Shown: positions 10,210 through 19,025 of the stretch, in pieces
Numbering within the stretch: the stretch's first letter is position 1
How the letters are laid out: each line of letters starts with the position of its first letter
DNA from: Bacteroidetes bacterium 43-16
GTDB taxonomy: Bacteria; Bacteroidota; Bacteroidia; Chitinophagales; Chitinophagaceae
Direction of reading: 5' to 3'
NCBI GenBank assembly: GCA_001897525.1
Contig: MKTB01000017.1
Location: 248,001-312,000 of the forward strand
DNA: 64,000 nucleotides
The notes under the pieces: model-generated
The model's database searches: none
Told to the model about the DNA's origin: nothing
Seen by the model: the letters and a program-made list of their open reading frames with translations, nothing else
Position numbers and translations under genes: made by a program

Positions 10210-12219
10210 TTAATGTTTTACCAATCTTGTGCTCCCCTGTTTTCCGTTTTTTCCGGTAAAGTGTAGCAGGTAAATACCTTTAGCAAGCTTGCTTATATCG
10301 ACGATGTCCTTGTTACCCCTTAATGTTGCCTGCATGATATGCTTTCCTGTTGCATTATAGACATCCAGAATAGTTCCTGCTGCTGCATGGTCTATGTGTA
10401 TCATTTGTGTGGCGGGATTAGGATAGAAATTCATACGGGGAAACCCGGGTATACTACCGATGTTGCTGCTACCGCTGGCATTGACCAGCATGCAGTAGGT
10501 ATTGGTTCCGCAATCATTGGTAACGGTTACACATACCGTGTAGTTACTTCCAGCACTGTAAGTGTGCGTCGGGTTGGTTGTGGCGGAGGGAGCACTTCCA
10601 TCGCCGAAGTCCCAGCTGATAGCGGTAAAGGGCGAGGTTCCTGTATAGGTAAAGCTCAGCGTATTGGGGCCTGTCGCGGCATAGCTGAAATCTGGAACAG
10701 GGATCGCACAATTGCAGTTGGTAGCGCCGAATTTGGCTACGAACCAGTCATATGTTCCACCGGCAGAATTTAAAGGGGCGCTGCCGGGATAAAGCTGTTC
10801 ACTAAACCGGCCACCCACGTATACATTGCCGTTTCTATCATTTGCTACCGATGTACCTGTATTCCCGTTGCCGGTGGTGACCAGTGAGTCCAGGCTTACA
10901 ATTTCGCCTGAGAACGCATTGAATTTAGCTAAAAATATATCTGTGCCGGATGTTGACCCAATCCTGTTGGTGAGTTCTTTGCTGTCCCACTGCACTTCTC
11001 GTCCGTAGGAGCCGGTAAGGCTGACGGTATTGTTCGCATAAGAAATCCCAGATCCGAGTATTTCCCCGTCCGTATCTGCATTCGTTGTCCATCGCTGATT
11101 GCCGTTGCTGTCCAGGCTGGAGACAAAGGCAACCATACCGTCACCCATCGAATTTGTAAAAGTATAGCCGTTGAATACATTGGTGCCAAGGGGGAATGCA
11201 TCTCCGCCGATATAGATATTGCCCTGCTGGTCCAAAACCGGCTTGCAATTGCGGGTAAGAATGGCGTTAGCTGGCGTTGATTGTTTTACCCACAGGGGGG
11301 CACCTGTGGGGGCAAATGCGGCCAGGTACATAGGGCCGACACCGATCCCGGGGTTTGCCGGTTCCAGGTTGGAAGTACCAAACGCCAGTGATCCAAAGTC
11401 AGGGAGATATTGGCCATACAGGTAGCATTTTCCGTTGCGGTGATCTCTGTTGAACCGGGCAACCTGAAGGTTGTTTAAATCAGGTCCCCACGCTGTAGCG
11501 GAAACGGTGATATCCATCGGTGTACCACTGATAAAAAGACCATCCCTGTCATACGCCAGCAGATGGAAGCCATATTCTGAGACGATGTATGCTGCATTAT
11601 TGTAGCTGCCGGGAGACAGGTGACTAAACAGGTAGCTGTTACCGTTGGGTGCGACAGCGAGCCCGTAAGGTGCCGTAAAGCTCGTCGCAGTTACAGAGGC
11701 TGTATCTGGTTGTGGCCTTTTGAGCCACATGAAATTTCCGGAGGTGTCGTACTTAATCAGGAAAAAGCTTTTAGTGGAATATCCCAGCGCGGTGTCGGTG
11801 TCGAAATAAGCATAGCGTGCTGCATTCGTGGAGGTATTGATCCCAGCGACATACAGTCCCCCGAAGGTGTCGATGCCCAGATTTCTGGCAATGGTGCTTC
11901 CCGCGGTGCCAAACGTTTTCATCCACCGGAATCCGCCATCGCAGGTCCAGCTTGACAGTATGATATTATCGTACATACTGGTTCCTGAATGACCGTCCAC
12001 ATCCGGGACAGCTCCCTGGTTGTGTATAGACAGTACGTAAATATTGTTGTGCTTATCTGTAACCATATCCATTACCTCTTCATGGGCAAAGGCTCCGGAA
12101 GCAGAAGCAAAGCTTCCTCCCCGTTTACCCCATTGCCATTCAGGCTGTGCGAAGGCAAGGGATGATCCGCAGAAAAAGGCTAAGAACATTATAAAATAAG
12201 TAGGGTAAAACTTGTTCAT
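10210..12219 (-). CDS. secreted PKD-domain protein with T9SS C-terminal sorting domain
   Basis: Likely start MNKFYPTYFIMF (track start is 57 nt further upstream); PKD 'ISWDFGDGSAPSATTNPTHTYSAGSNYTVCVTVTN'; T9SS tail 'NFYPNPATQMIHIDHA...DISKLAKGIYLLHFTGKNGKQGSTRLVKH'. Confidence 0.93.
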   Translation of the reverse strand: MNKFYPTYFIMFLAFFCGSSLAFAQPEWQWGKRGGSFASASGAFAHEEVMDMVTDKHNNIYVLSIHNQGAVPDVDGHSGTSMYDNIILSSWTCDGGFRWMKTFGTAGSTIARNLGIDTFGGLYVAGINTSTNAARYAYFDTDTALGYSTKSFFLIKYDTSGNFMWLKRPQPDTASVTATSFTAPYGLAVAPNGNSYLFSHLSPGSYNNAAYIVSEYGFHLLAYDRDGLFISGTPMDITVSATAWGPDLNNLQVARFNRDHRNGKCYLYGQYLPDFGSLAFGTSNLEPANPGIGVGPMYLAAFAPTGAPLWVKQSTPANAILTRNCKPVLDQQGNIYIGGDAFPLGTNVFNGYTFTNSMGDGMVAFVSSLDSNGNQRWTTNADTDGEILGSGISYANNTVSLTGSYGREVQWDSKELTNRIGSTSGTDIFLAKFNAFSGEIVSLDSLVTTGNGNTGTSVANDRNGNVYVGGRFSEQLYPGSAPLNSAGGTYDWFVAKFGATNCNCAIPVPDFSYAATGPNTLSFTYTGTSPFTAISWDFGDGSAPSATTNPTHTYSAGSNYTVCVTVTNDCGTNTYCMLVNASGSSNIGSIPGFPRMNFYPNPATQMIHIDHAAAGTILDVYNATGKHIMQATLRGNKDIVDISKLAKGIYLLHFTGKNGKQGSTRLVKH

Positions 12220-12468
12220 AACGTTTTGTTTTTTTGAAAAATACAAAAAGATCAAGAGAATGTCTAAGAAGGGCACATAAAAAAGTAAAAGTCCCCGGTA
12301 AACAGTATCTCAAACATTTTTTTTGTACGGGTAAAATTTGTTTAATTTACAGATAATACAGGATCAATATATTGTTGTTTGAATTAAGTGATTAAAGAAT
12401 GGATAGATAAATAGCATCATAAAGCACATCAGGGAACTTTTTAGTACATGAAGGGCCTGAAAAGAAAA

Positions 12469-12491
12469 AAAACGAGGTAAGGCCTCGTTTT
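12469..12491 (-). terminator. terminator hairpin downstream of the HNH gene
   Basis: AAAACGAGGtaaggCCTCGTTTT; one of four similar hairpins in the window. Confidence 0.75.
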
Positions 12492-12505
12492 AGATTATTC
12501 ATAAC

Positions 12506-13261
12506 TTAATTAAATGGATTGTTATCAATTAAGATATCTATAAAATTATTTGAAAACACATTGTTTGATAATGTTAAAGATGGCTCCATTTTATTATTAT
12601 AGAATATCGTGCTCTTTCCTTTAGTTACTATTCTCAAATTACCATAATTAACATCAGATTGTTTTATTATTAGTATATTTGGCGGATCTACTATTAAGTG
12701 TAGGCAAATATGTTTACTTTTCTCTCTAATAACAATTGATTGGCCTTCGACATTAATATCCCAATTATCTAAATAACCAATCCATTCATTTTTTTCAATT
12801 ATTAAAGCTAATTCTCCTTTACTGTTATTGAATCGACCAGATAGTAACCATTTTTTAGATTCTTTACATACTTCAAATTTTAATACACCTTTCCCTTCAA
12901 TATTAATGATTTGATGTGACCCTGTAAAAGATGTGTCTCCCCAAATCACAGTTAATTCATTTTCTCCGATATCAAAAATATCTTTGACAGTGCTCGTAGA
13001 AAAGTTTTTAGGATTCATCATAGCTGCTCTGACTTTATCTTTTGTCCATTTTTTTGTGGTTACTTTTCCATGGCAATTTGGACATAAAAGTGTTATTTTA
13101 TATGGGTCATGCTCTTTTGTATCATTAAATTCTGGATCTACATGCTCATATTCATAAAAACCTAATCCACATATTACACAGCCAAATCCAGACCTGCGCC
13201 TTACTAATCTTTTAATCTCGGTAGGTATATATCTTCTTAATCCATGCTTATTTATTTTCAT
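12506..13261 (-). CDS. HNH endonuclease domain protein
   Basis: 'RSGFGCVICGLGFYEYEHVDPEFNDTKEHDPYKITLLCPNCHGKVTTKKW' zinc-binding HNH motif. Confidence 0.85.
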   Translation of the reverse strand: MKINKHGLRRYIPTEIKRLVRRRSGFGCVICGLGFYEYEHVDPEFNDTKEHDPYKITLLCPNCHGKVTTKKWTKDKVRAAMMNPKNFSTSTVKDIFDIGENELTVIWGDTSFTGSHQIINIEGKGVLKFEVCKESKKWLLSGRFNNSKGELALIIEKNEWIGYLDNWDINVEGQSIVIREKSKHICLHLIVDPPNILIIKQSDVNYGNLRIVTKGKSTIFYNNKMEPSLTLSNNVFSNNFIDILIDNNPFN

Positions 13262-13366
13262 ATGATTTGTAATTTAGATCATTAATAATCAAATCAAAAT
13301 AATAATTTTTAATTTAATAATACACCCCAAACCGTATTTTTTGCTTATAAAATACGCTAAAAGCAG

Positions 13367-13390
13367 AAAACGAGGCAACGCCTCGCTTTT
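13367..13390 (-). terminator. terminator hairpin associated with the duplicated desaturase 3' end
   Basis: AAAACGAGGcaacgCCTCGCTTTT. Confidence 0.7.
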
Positions 13391-13420
13391 CCTATTCAAG
13401 TTTTGATTAAGTTATATAAC

Positions 13421-13480
13421 TCAAAATGTCACCTTCTTCTCGATCTCCGGACAGGCGGCATCAATGCGCCGGGCCAACTT
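13421..13480 (-). pseudogene. duplicated 3'-terminal fragment of the fatty acid desaturase gene
   Basis: Minus-strand translation LARRIDAACPEIEKKVTF* versus LARRIDAACPEIEKKETF* at the end of the desaturase ORF (14878); 54/59 nt identical by hand alignment. Confidence 0.85.
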
Positions 13481-13510
13481 ACCTTTAGTGTCACCTTATT
13501 AATGGTCGAT

Positions 13511-14674
13511 TTATTTTTCTAAAGGTATATATCCATTTTTATATCTAATGTCAAATGCTTTTAATGTAGCTCTACAACTTGAACTCATTTTATTTTCATT
13601 ATTTTGAATAAACTCAGTAAGCTTATTTAATGGTACAAGCATTAATTCATTTGTTTCGAGCTCGCCGTCTTGCGCTATGGAGTATAACTCTTTTAACAGT
13701 GCAGGTGTAAATTTGGAGTCAAATTCAATTCGGGCAAAAGAAGAAATTCCCATTTCCATCCTATTAATATCAATTCCTAAATCTAAAAAACCGTAATCAG
13801 TTATCTTGGTTCTATACTTTTCATCTATTCCTAGCTCTTCTTTCAATCCTCTAAACAAACAGGAAATGAACGATGGATTTTTAAATTCATCTAAATCAAG
13901 CATACTAAATGCTTCATTCATGGAAAAATGTATGCGATTTTGATCAACAACTACATTATCAGACCTTCTAGCTAAAATGATACAGTCGCACATACCATTG
14001 TTTGCAATTACAAAAGTTCCTAATCCAAAGGAACAAAGAAAAGGAGTTATTTTATTTAAATAAACAACATTATTTGGCTTAAAAAGATGCTTATTATTAT
14101 TATATATTTCGGAAAATACCCTAAATGTAAAATAATCAGTCACATAAAAAGAAATGTCTAAAGAAGAATCTTCATTTTCTGTCAGTCTGTTAATTTTAAG
14201 ATTTTCGACTCCAAATAATTCCCCGTTAAATCTTGGAAGTCCTGACTCAAGGTCATTCAAAAATTTCTGAGCAACCACTTCTGAAGCTTGTTTAATTACA
14301 GATAAATAATTTTCAATTTCTAAAAAGTCAAATACTTCTTTGACTTTATGCTCAAAATTGTTTTTAGATGCTGAATTAAATTTAAAATTAAGTTCACTTA
14401 ATCTCTCCTTGTAATCCTCAGGAATTTCTATAATGAAGTGAGATTTTTTGTTTCTTAAAATTATGTTTTCCTCTTTGTACATAGGAATAGAATGATCTAT
14501 TGGTAAATAACCAAAATTTTCTGTAAATGTTAATACCGATAATTCCCCTGTGTCTTTTTTTCTCTTTTTATTTTTTAAATGTTTTTTTGTATATGATTTA
14601 ATCCCATCGAAAAAATTAGATATTATGTAACCTATAATGGCCCCTATTATTCCGCCAATTAAATATTCTTGCAT
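13511..14674 (-). CDS. membrane-anchored protein with Nudix-like C-terminal region
   Basis: Likely start MQEYLIGGIIGAIIGYIISNFFDG (TM anchor); C-terminal 'FRGLKEELGI' resembles a degenerate Nudix box. Confidence 0.6.
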   Translation of the reverse strand: MQEYLIGGIIGAIIGYIISNFFDGIKSYTKKHLKNKKRKKDTGELSVLTFTENFGYLPIDHSIPMYKEENIILRNKKSHFIIEIPEDYKERLSELNFKFNSASKNNFEHKVKEVFDFLEIENYLSVIKQASEVVAQKFLNDLESGLPRFNGELFGVENLKINRLTENEDSSLDISFYVTDYFTFRVFSEIYNNNKHLFKPNNVVYLNKITPFLCSFGLGTFVIANNGMCDCIILARRSDNVVVDQNRIHFSMNEAFSMLDLDEFKNPSFISCLFRGLKEELGIDEKYRTKITDYGFLDLGIDINRMEMGISSFARIEFDSKFTPALLKELYSIAQDGELETNELMLVPLNKLTEFIQNNENKMSSSCRATLKAFDIRYKNGYIPLEK

Positions 14675-14826
14675 AAAGATTAATGATTTAAATTTCGTAT
14701 AATTAATATTTTCAATTGTATGCAAGTTTGTTATGCTAAACTGTCTTAACAAAACTAATATTCCGCTTTCATTTCCACAATACTGGAAAACCCTAATTTT
14801 TGCACTTAAAACACGCTTAAAACAAG

Positions 14827-14850
14827 AAAACGAGGCATTACCTCGTTTTT
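14827..14850 (-). terminator. terminator hairpin downstream of the desaturase
   Basis: AAAACGAGGcattaCCTCGTTTTT. Confidence 0.75.
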
Positions 14851-14877
14851 GTTCAAACTTTTACTAAAACAGTAAAC

Positions 14878-15660
14878 TCAAAATGTCTCCTTCTTCTCGA
14901 TCTCCGGGCAGGCCGCATCAATACGCCGGGCCAGCTCGGGTAATTTGATGGTAGGCACGGCAGGGAATAAATGATGCTCGAGGTGGTAGAACATACTAAA
15001 AGTAATTTTATTCTTCCAGGCGGAACGCTGAGTACGCGCCAGTTCCGGGTGTTCATGCGTATCATGGTGCACCGTCCATACGGCAAAGAAAGCCGAGAGC
15101 ATTTCCCCTATGAACATAATGACTATATGGTATTTCAGGAAGCTAATATCGAAATAGAAGACGGTGGAGATAAACAAAGCGATCAGGAACAATTCCAAAA
15201 GCATATTGCGCCGGTATTTACGGTTGCCTTTCTGCCAGGTGATCTGATGTACCCGGAAGATATGTACGGGGCCATACAAAATAGCGCCATACCAACTCAT
15301 ATGTGCGGATTTACCTTCCTGGTCCTCTTCCTGCAGGCAATATTTATGGTGCCGCAGGTGATTGAATTTAACGGCATGTATAGATCCCAACATCAATACA
15401 CTATTGGACACCAGGCTGAACCAGGTCAGCCATTTATGTGTGCCCAGGGAATGATGAAAACCATTATGCACCTGCCTCAATGCGGTGAGGAAGAATACCG
15501 CGGAGAAGAGCAGGGCAAACACATAATATTCCATCCAAGCCAGTCCCAGCGAGATAAACAACCAGGGCAGGCTGATGTTGTTTTCGATCAGCATCTCTTT
15601 TACCGAGAGCTTTTTGAGGTCCTGCCATTGCACGGCTTTTACAATTTCCTGTTGGGTCAT
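14878..15660 (-). CDS. fatty acid desaturase
   Basis: Histidine boxes 'HNGFHH', 'HLRHHKY', 'HLEHHLFP'. Confidence 0.93.
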   Translation of the reverse strand: MTQQEIVKAVQWQDLKKLSVKEMLIENNISLPWLFISLGLAWMEYYVFALLFSAVFFLTALRQVHNGFHHSLGTHKWLTWFSLVSNSVLMLGSIHAVKFNHLRHHKYCLQEEDQEGKSAHMSWYGAILYGPVHIFRVHQITWQKGNRKYRRNMLLELFLIALFISTVFYFDISFLKYHIVIMFIGEMLSAFFAVWTVHHDTHEHPELARTQRSAWKNKITFSMFYHLEHHLFPAVPTIKLPELARRIDAACPEIEKKETF

Positions 15661-15689
15661 GGCTTTAAGTCTTTAAGGAAATGAAACAA

Positions 15690-16580
15690 TTAAAGGTTTT
15701 GAAGTGCAAGTTCGAGTTTTGGGTAATCGAAGCTAAAGCCTTGCAGGCTCAGCTTTTCGGGGAATACATTCCGGCTCTTCAATAATAGTTCGGCCTCTGT
15801 GCGCAGGAAGATTGCACCCAGTTCCAGCAATAACCTGTTTTGAGATAAACCAAAAGACCGCCGGTATTTATGGCGCATGGCTTGCATGAAATCCTTATTG
15901 GAGATGGGGTAGGGTGCTGTAACATTCACCGCCCCGTCTATCTCCTGGTCGCGGATGATGTGTGCAACAGCCCGGCAAAAATCATGAATATGGATCCAGC
16001 TCATCATCTGCCGGCCATCACCCTGGCTGCCGCCCATGTAGGCTTTGGTTAGTGCTTTCAGTTTGGGATAAGCACCGCCTTCATTACCCAGGACAATGGA
16101 AGTGCGCAGGGCTACTTTCCGTAATCCAGGCAGTTTTTCTTCGAAGAAAGTTGCTTCCCATTGTTTACATACATTCATAGAAAAGTCATCGCCGATGGTG
16201 CCGTTGTACTCGTCCATCTGCCGCGTTTCGGCATGGATATAGATGGTGGCGGAGCTGGCATTGATCCAGAGCGCAGGTTGATGTGATGCCCGGTTAACCG
16301 CTTCCTGTAAGGCTTTGGTACTGTCGATACGTGAAGCCAGGATAGCTTGTTTGTTCGCGGCTGTATAGCGGCAATCTACCGATTTGCCCGTAAGGTTGAT
16401 GAGTACATCAGTTCCTTCAATGGCGGCAGACCAATTGCCCTGGTTTTTACCGTCCCATGCTATGTGATTGGATTTATGGGCTGTGCGGCTGAGGATGAGT
16501 ACGGTATGTTGCTGTGCTTCGAAATATTGCTGTAAAGCTTTGCCCAGGAAACCGGAACCACCTGCGATGACTATTTTCAT
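15690..16580 (-). CDS. TIGR01777-type NAD-dependent epimerase/dehydratase
   Basis: Likely start MKIVIAGGSGFLGKALQQYF; 'INLTGKSVDCRY', 'SWIHIHDFCRAV'. Confidence 0.92.
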   Translation of the reverse strand: MKIVIAGGSGFLGKALQQYFEAQQHTVLILSRTAHKSNHIAWDGKNQGNWSAAIEGTDVLINLTGKSVDCRYTAANKQAILASRIDSTKALQEAVNRASHQPALWINASSATIYIHAETRQMDEYNGTIGDDFSMNVCKQWEATFFEEKLPGLRKVALRTSIVLGNEGGAYPKLKALTKAYMGGSQGDGRQMMSWIHIHDFCRAVAHIIRDQEIDGAVNVTAPYPISNKDFMQAMRHKYRRSFGLSQNRLLLELGAIFLRTEAELLLKSRNVFPEKLSLQGFSFDYPKLELALQNL

Positions 16581-16590
16581 GATGCAGTGT

Positions 16591-16986
16591 TTAAGCGATG
16601 TTTTCTGTGTTGTTGAAATGTTTGCGTTCCCATTCTTTCCTGCGGGCAGCTTTACGGCCACGCATGAAGAGTAAAAGGTTCAGGAGCATCATAGCGCCCA
16701 GGTAGATCATAAAACCACCGATCTTGGTGCTCAGGCGCACGATCATATCTGCTCTGCCCGTGATCTCGTTGAAGTAGATAATGGTGAGCGCAAAACCAAT
16801 ATTGAGCAGGTAAAAGCCGATCTTAAACAAAGAATTCGTCGCGATGGCGATGTCATGCTGCCCGGAGAAAATATCGAACATGAATATTTTACCGTTTTTG
16901 AACAATTGGTGGGCCACAAGAAGGGTAAGGCTGATCACCACTGGAAGGTAAATGTAATAAGCGGTCAATTGCATTGTGTTGTTCAT
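16591..16986 (-). CDS. small multi-TM membrane protein (paralogue of adjacent ORF)
   Basis: ORF with about four hydrophobic segments; start overlaps the upstream gene's stop by 4 nt. Confidence 0.75.
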   Translation of the reverse strand: MNNTMQLTAYYIYLPVVISLTLLVAHQLFKNGKIFMFDIFSGQHDIAIATNSLFKIGFYLLNIGFALTIIYFNEITGRADMIVRLSTKIGGFMIYLGAMMLLNLLLFMRGRKAARRKEWERKHFNNTENIA

Positions 16987-17342
16987 GATACTTGATGTTT
17001 TGAGTGAATAATCTTTTTATGAAAAAAATAAAGTGTAGCGATATTGATATAGTGCAGCAGGCAGAGTATAAGCGTTATGCCGCCGATCTTAAAGCCCAGT
17101 TCATTGATGAGTTCCCGGGCATGATGCACCTGCTTCCAGGTGCTGATGCTCCACACGATATAGCCGATATTGACCAGGTAATAGCAGAGTAATAATACGC
17201 GGTTGACGGCCTTGCTGATGGCCTCATCGTCAAACAAATGCCGGAGGAAGACCAGCCCATGGATGTAGCAGCGCCAACCTACATAAAAGGTGATGAAGCC
17301 ACTTAAAGTGAGGTAAATTGAATAGGCTAATATTTGATACAT
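16983..17342 (-). CDS. small multi-TM membrane protein
   Basis: ORF; shares 'YYLVNIGY'/'YLLNIGF' and 'LxxKIGG' blocks with the adjacent ORF. Confidence 0.75.
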   Translation of the reverse strand: MYQILAYSIYLTLSGFITFYVGWRCYIHGLVFLRHLFDDEAISKAVNRVLLLCYYLVNIGYIVWSISTWKQVHHARELINELGFKIGGITLILCLLHYINIATLYFFHKKIIHSKHQVS

Positions 17343-17408
17343 CTTTATAGTTTAGAACTTTCAGAAAATATTGAAATATAGAATTCAAAAAAAATGCAAT
17401 GAAGCATT

Positions 17409-17906
17409 TTATAATAGTTTAAGTAATTTACTCATGAGCCAGTTTTCATCACTTTTGATGGCCAGATCCAGTAATACATTAGCTTTAGAAGTCACCCCCG
17501 TTAAATTGTCGATCAGTTTAAGGAAATCCTTGCTGTCAGCTGTTTTTCCGTCTATCTGGCGCAGTTCTTCCAGGGAGCTGACCAAGGGCTCGAGCTCTCT
17601 TTTTCTTCTTTCTTTGACGATCTGTTTAAATACATTCCAGATATCTTTATCGGCCACGAAAAATTCTTTGCGTTCGCCCATTTTCAGCTCTTTCTTCACT
17701 ATGCCCCAATCCATCAGTTCGCGCACATTCATATTGGCATTACCCCTTGAGATAAGCAAAGCTTCCATGATCTCATCGGTAGACAAAGGCGCTTCACTCA
17801 CCAGCAGCAAGGCATGCACCATAGCCATGGTCCTGTTGATGCCCCAGCTAGTGGCCAGGCTACCCCAGGTCTGGATAAATTTATCTTTGGCTTCCTCTAA
17901 TTTCAT
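17409..17906 (-). CDS. GbsR/MarR family transcriptional regulator
   Basis: 'WGINRTMAMVHALLLVSEAPLSTDEIMEALLISRGNANMNVRELMDWGIV'. Confidence 0.92.
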   Translation of the reverse strand: MKLEEAKDKFIQTWGSLATSWGINRTMAMVHALLLVSEAPLSTDEIMEALLISRGNANMNVRELMDWGIVKKELKMGERKEFFVADKDIWNVFKQIVKERRKRELEPLVSSLEELRQIDGKTADSKDFLKLIDNLTGVTSKANVLLDLAIKSDENWLMSKLLKLL

Positions 17907-17987
17907 GATTCAAAGGTAACGGGTAATTTTTGTATTTTCAAGAAAAAATGAAAGTTTATTTTTTGTGCTCCTTTGTGCTCATCCTGT

Positions 17988-18030
17988 ACGTCATTCCGAG
18001 CGTAATGAAATGGAGTCGAGGAATCTCATA
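17988..18030. repeat. degraded half copy of a palindromic GTCATT..GAGGAATCT dispersed repeat
   Basis: ACGTCATTCCGAGCGTAATGAAATGGAGTCGAGGAATCTC; compare the intact palindrome at 47531-47632. Confidence 0.6.
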
Positions 18031-18209
18031 AATAGTAAATAGTGAGAAGTGATGGGTGATGGGTGACTAATTAATCATTCAGCAGAGAGGTCTCCGCGCA
18101 CTGATGCTTCGTCGATAGGAAGGCCTGGAATTGCATTAGGCTCATGCTTCGACAGGCTCAGCATGGCACTCATTTTCACGTAGAAGGACGTAGATGCAGG
18201 GTATAAAAA

Positions 18210-18240
18210 AACCTATAAGGTTTTTAAAACCTTATAGGTT
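18210..18240. repeat. palindrome AACCTATAAGGTTTTTAAAACCTTATAGGTT
   Basis: Near-perfect inverted repeat; second copy at 21552-21584. Confidence 0.8.
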
Positions 18241-18270
18241 GCTGTTTTCAGCTTATCATTTTAATTATCC

Positions 18271-18401
18271 TTCGACAGGCTCAGGATGACAATCAAGAGG
18301 CTCAGGATGACAAGCGACAGGCTCAGGATGACAAGCAACAGGCTCAGGATGACAAGCGACAGGCTCAGGATGACAAGCGACAGGCTCAGGATGACAAGCG
18401 A
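18271..18401. repeat. 21-bp tandem repeat array, about six copies
   Basis: Repeated CGACAGGCTCAGGATGACAAG unit, last copy degenerate. Confidence 0.92.
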
Positions 18402-18434
18402 GAAGCTTAGGGTTCAGCCACTATTATTTTAAAC

Positions 18435-18989
18435 TTATTTAGCCGTAGCCAGCATACAAGCCATAATAGACTTGAATTTCCTTGCATCCTTGCCATCTAC
18501 GTTCGGTGACAGAATCTTCTGGTTAGAAATTTCCACTTTCACATCGGTTACATTGCCTGATGCCAGTTTCTTCATTTCTTCGATCGTAGGCTCTAAAGTA
18601 AGCTGATAAGTTGTATATACAGTTAATGCTCCTCCGGAACCAAAAGCCTGTGTAACCGGTTTTGCAGGTATTACATTGGACAATTTAACTACTTCTCCAT
18701 TATCTAAAAGGAAATAGAAATAAGTGGATTCATCCAGTGTCTGGTTAAACTCACCCAAAGCAGCAATCGTGGTCTGGATCTGCGTTTTACCGGCATCCTG
18801 GTTAATGGTTAATGCCCATTTGGTGGATTGTTTAAATGATACCACTTTTATTTTACCAAATATAACGGTCCCCACTTTGGTTTCTTTTTTAGTGAACTTG
18901 TCCACCTCTTGTTTCACTTCTTTGCAATCCTGCGCCTGCGCCAGGCTGAAGCTGGCAATACTAAGCGCAGTAATAATTAATTTTTTCAT
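18435..18989 (-). CDS. hypothetical secreted protein
   Basis: ORF with signal peptide 'MKKLIITALSIASFSLAQAQ'. Confidence 0.75.
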   Translation of the reverse strand: MKKLIITALSIASFSLAQAQDCKEVKQEVDKFTKKETKVGTVIFGKIKVVSFKQSTKWALTINQDAGKTQIQTTIAALGEFNQTLDESTYFYFLLDNGEVVKLSNVIPAKPVTQAFGSGGALTVYTTYQLTLEPTIEEMKKLASGNVTDVKVEISNQKILSPNVDGKDARKFKSIMACMLATAK

Positions 18990-19025
18990 ACTATTAATTT
19001 TCCGGGTACAAGGAAAAGCAAGTGT

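Noticed and set aside
14971-15684. 237-aa plus-strand ORF opposite the desaturase
   Set aside because: Antisense shadow of a gene with clear histidine boxes.
18271-18401. Possible CRISPR array
   Set aside because: Units are directly adjacent at 21-bp spacing with no variable spacers and no cas genes; it is a simple tandem repeat.
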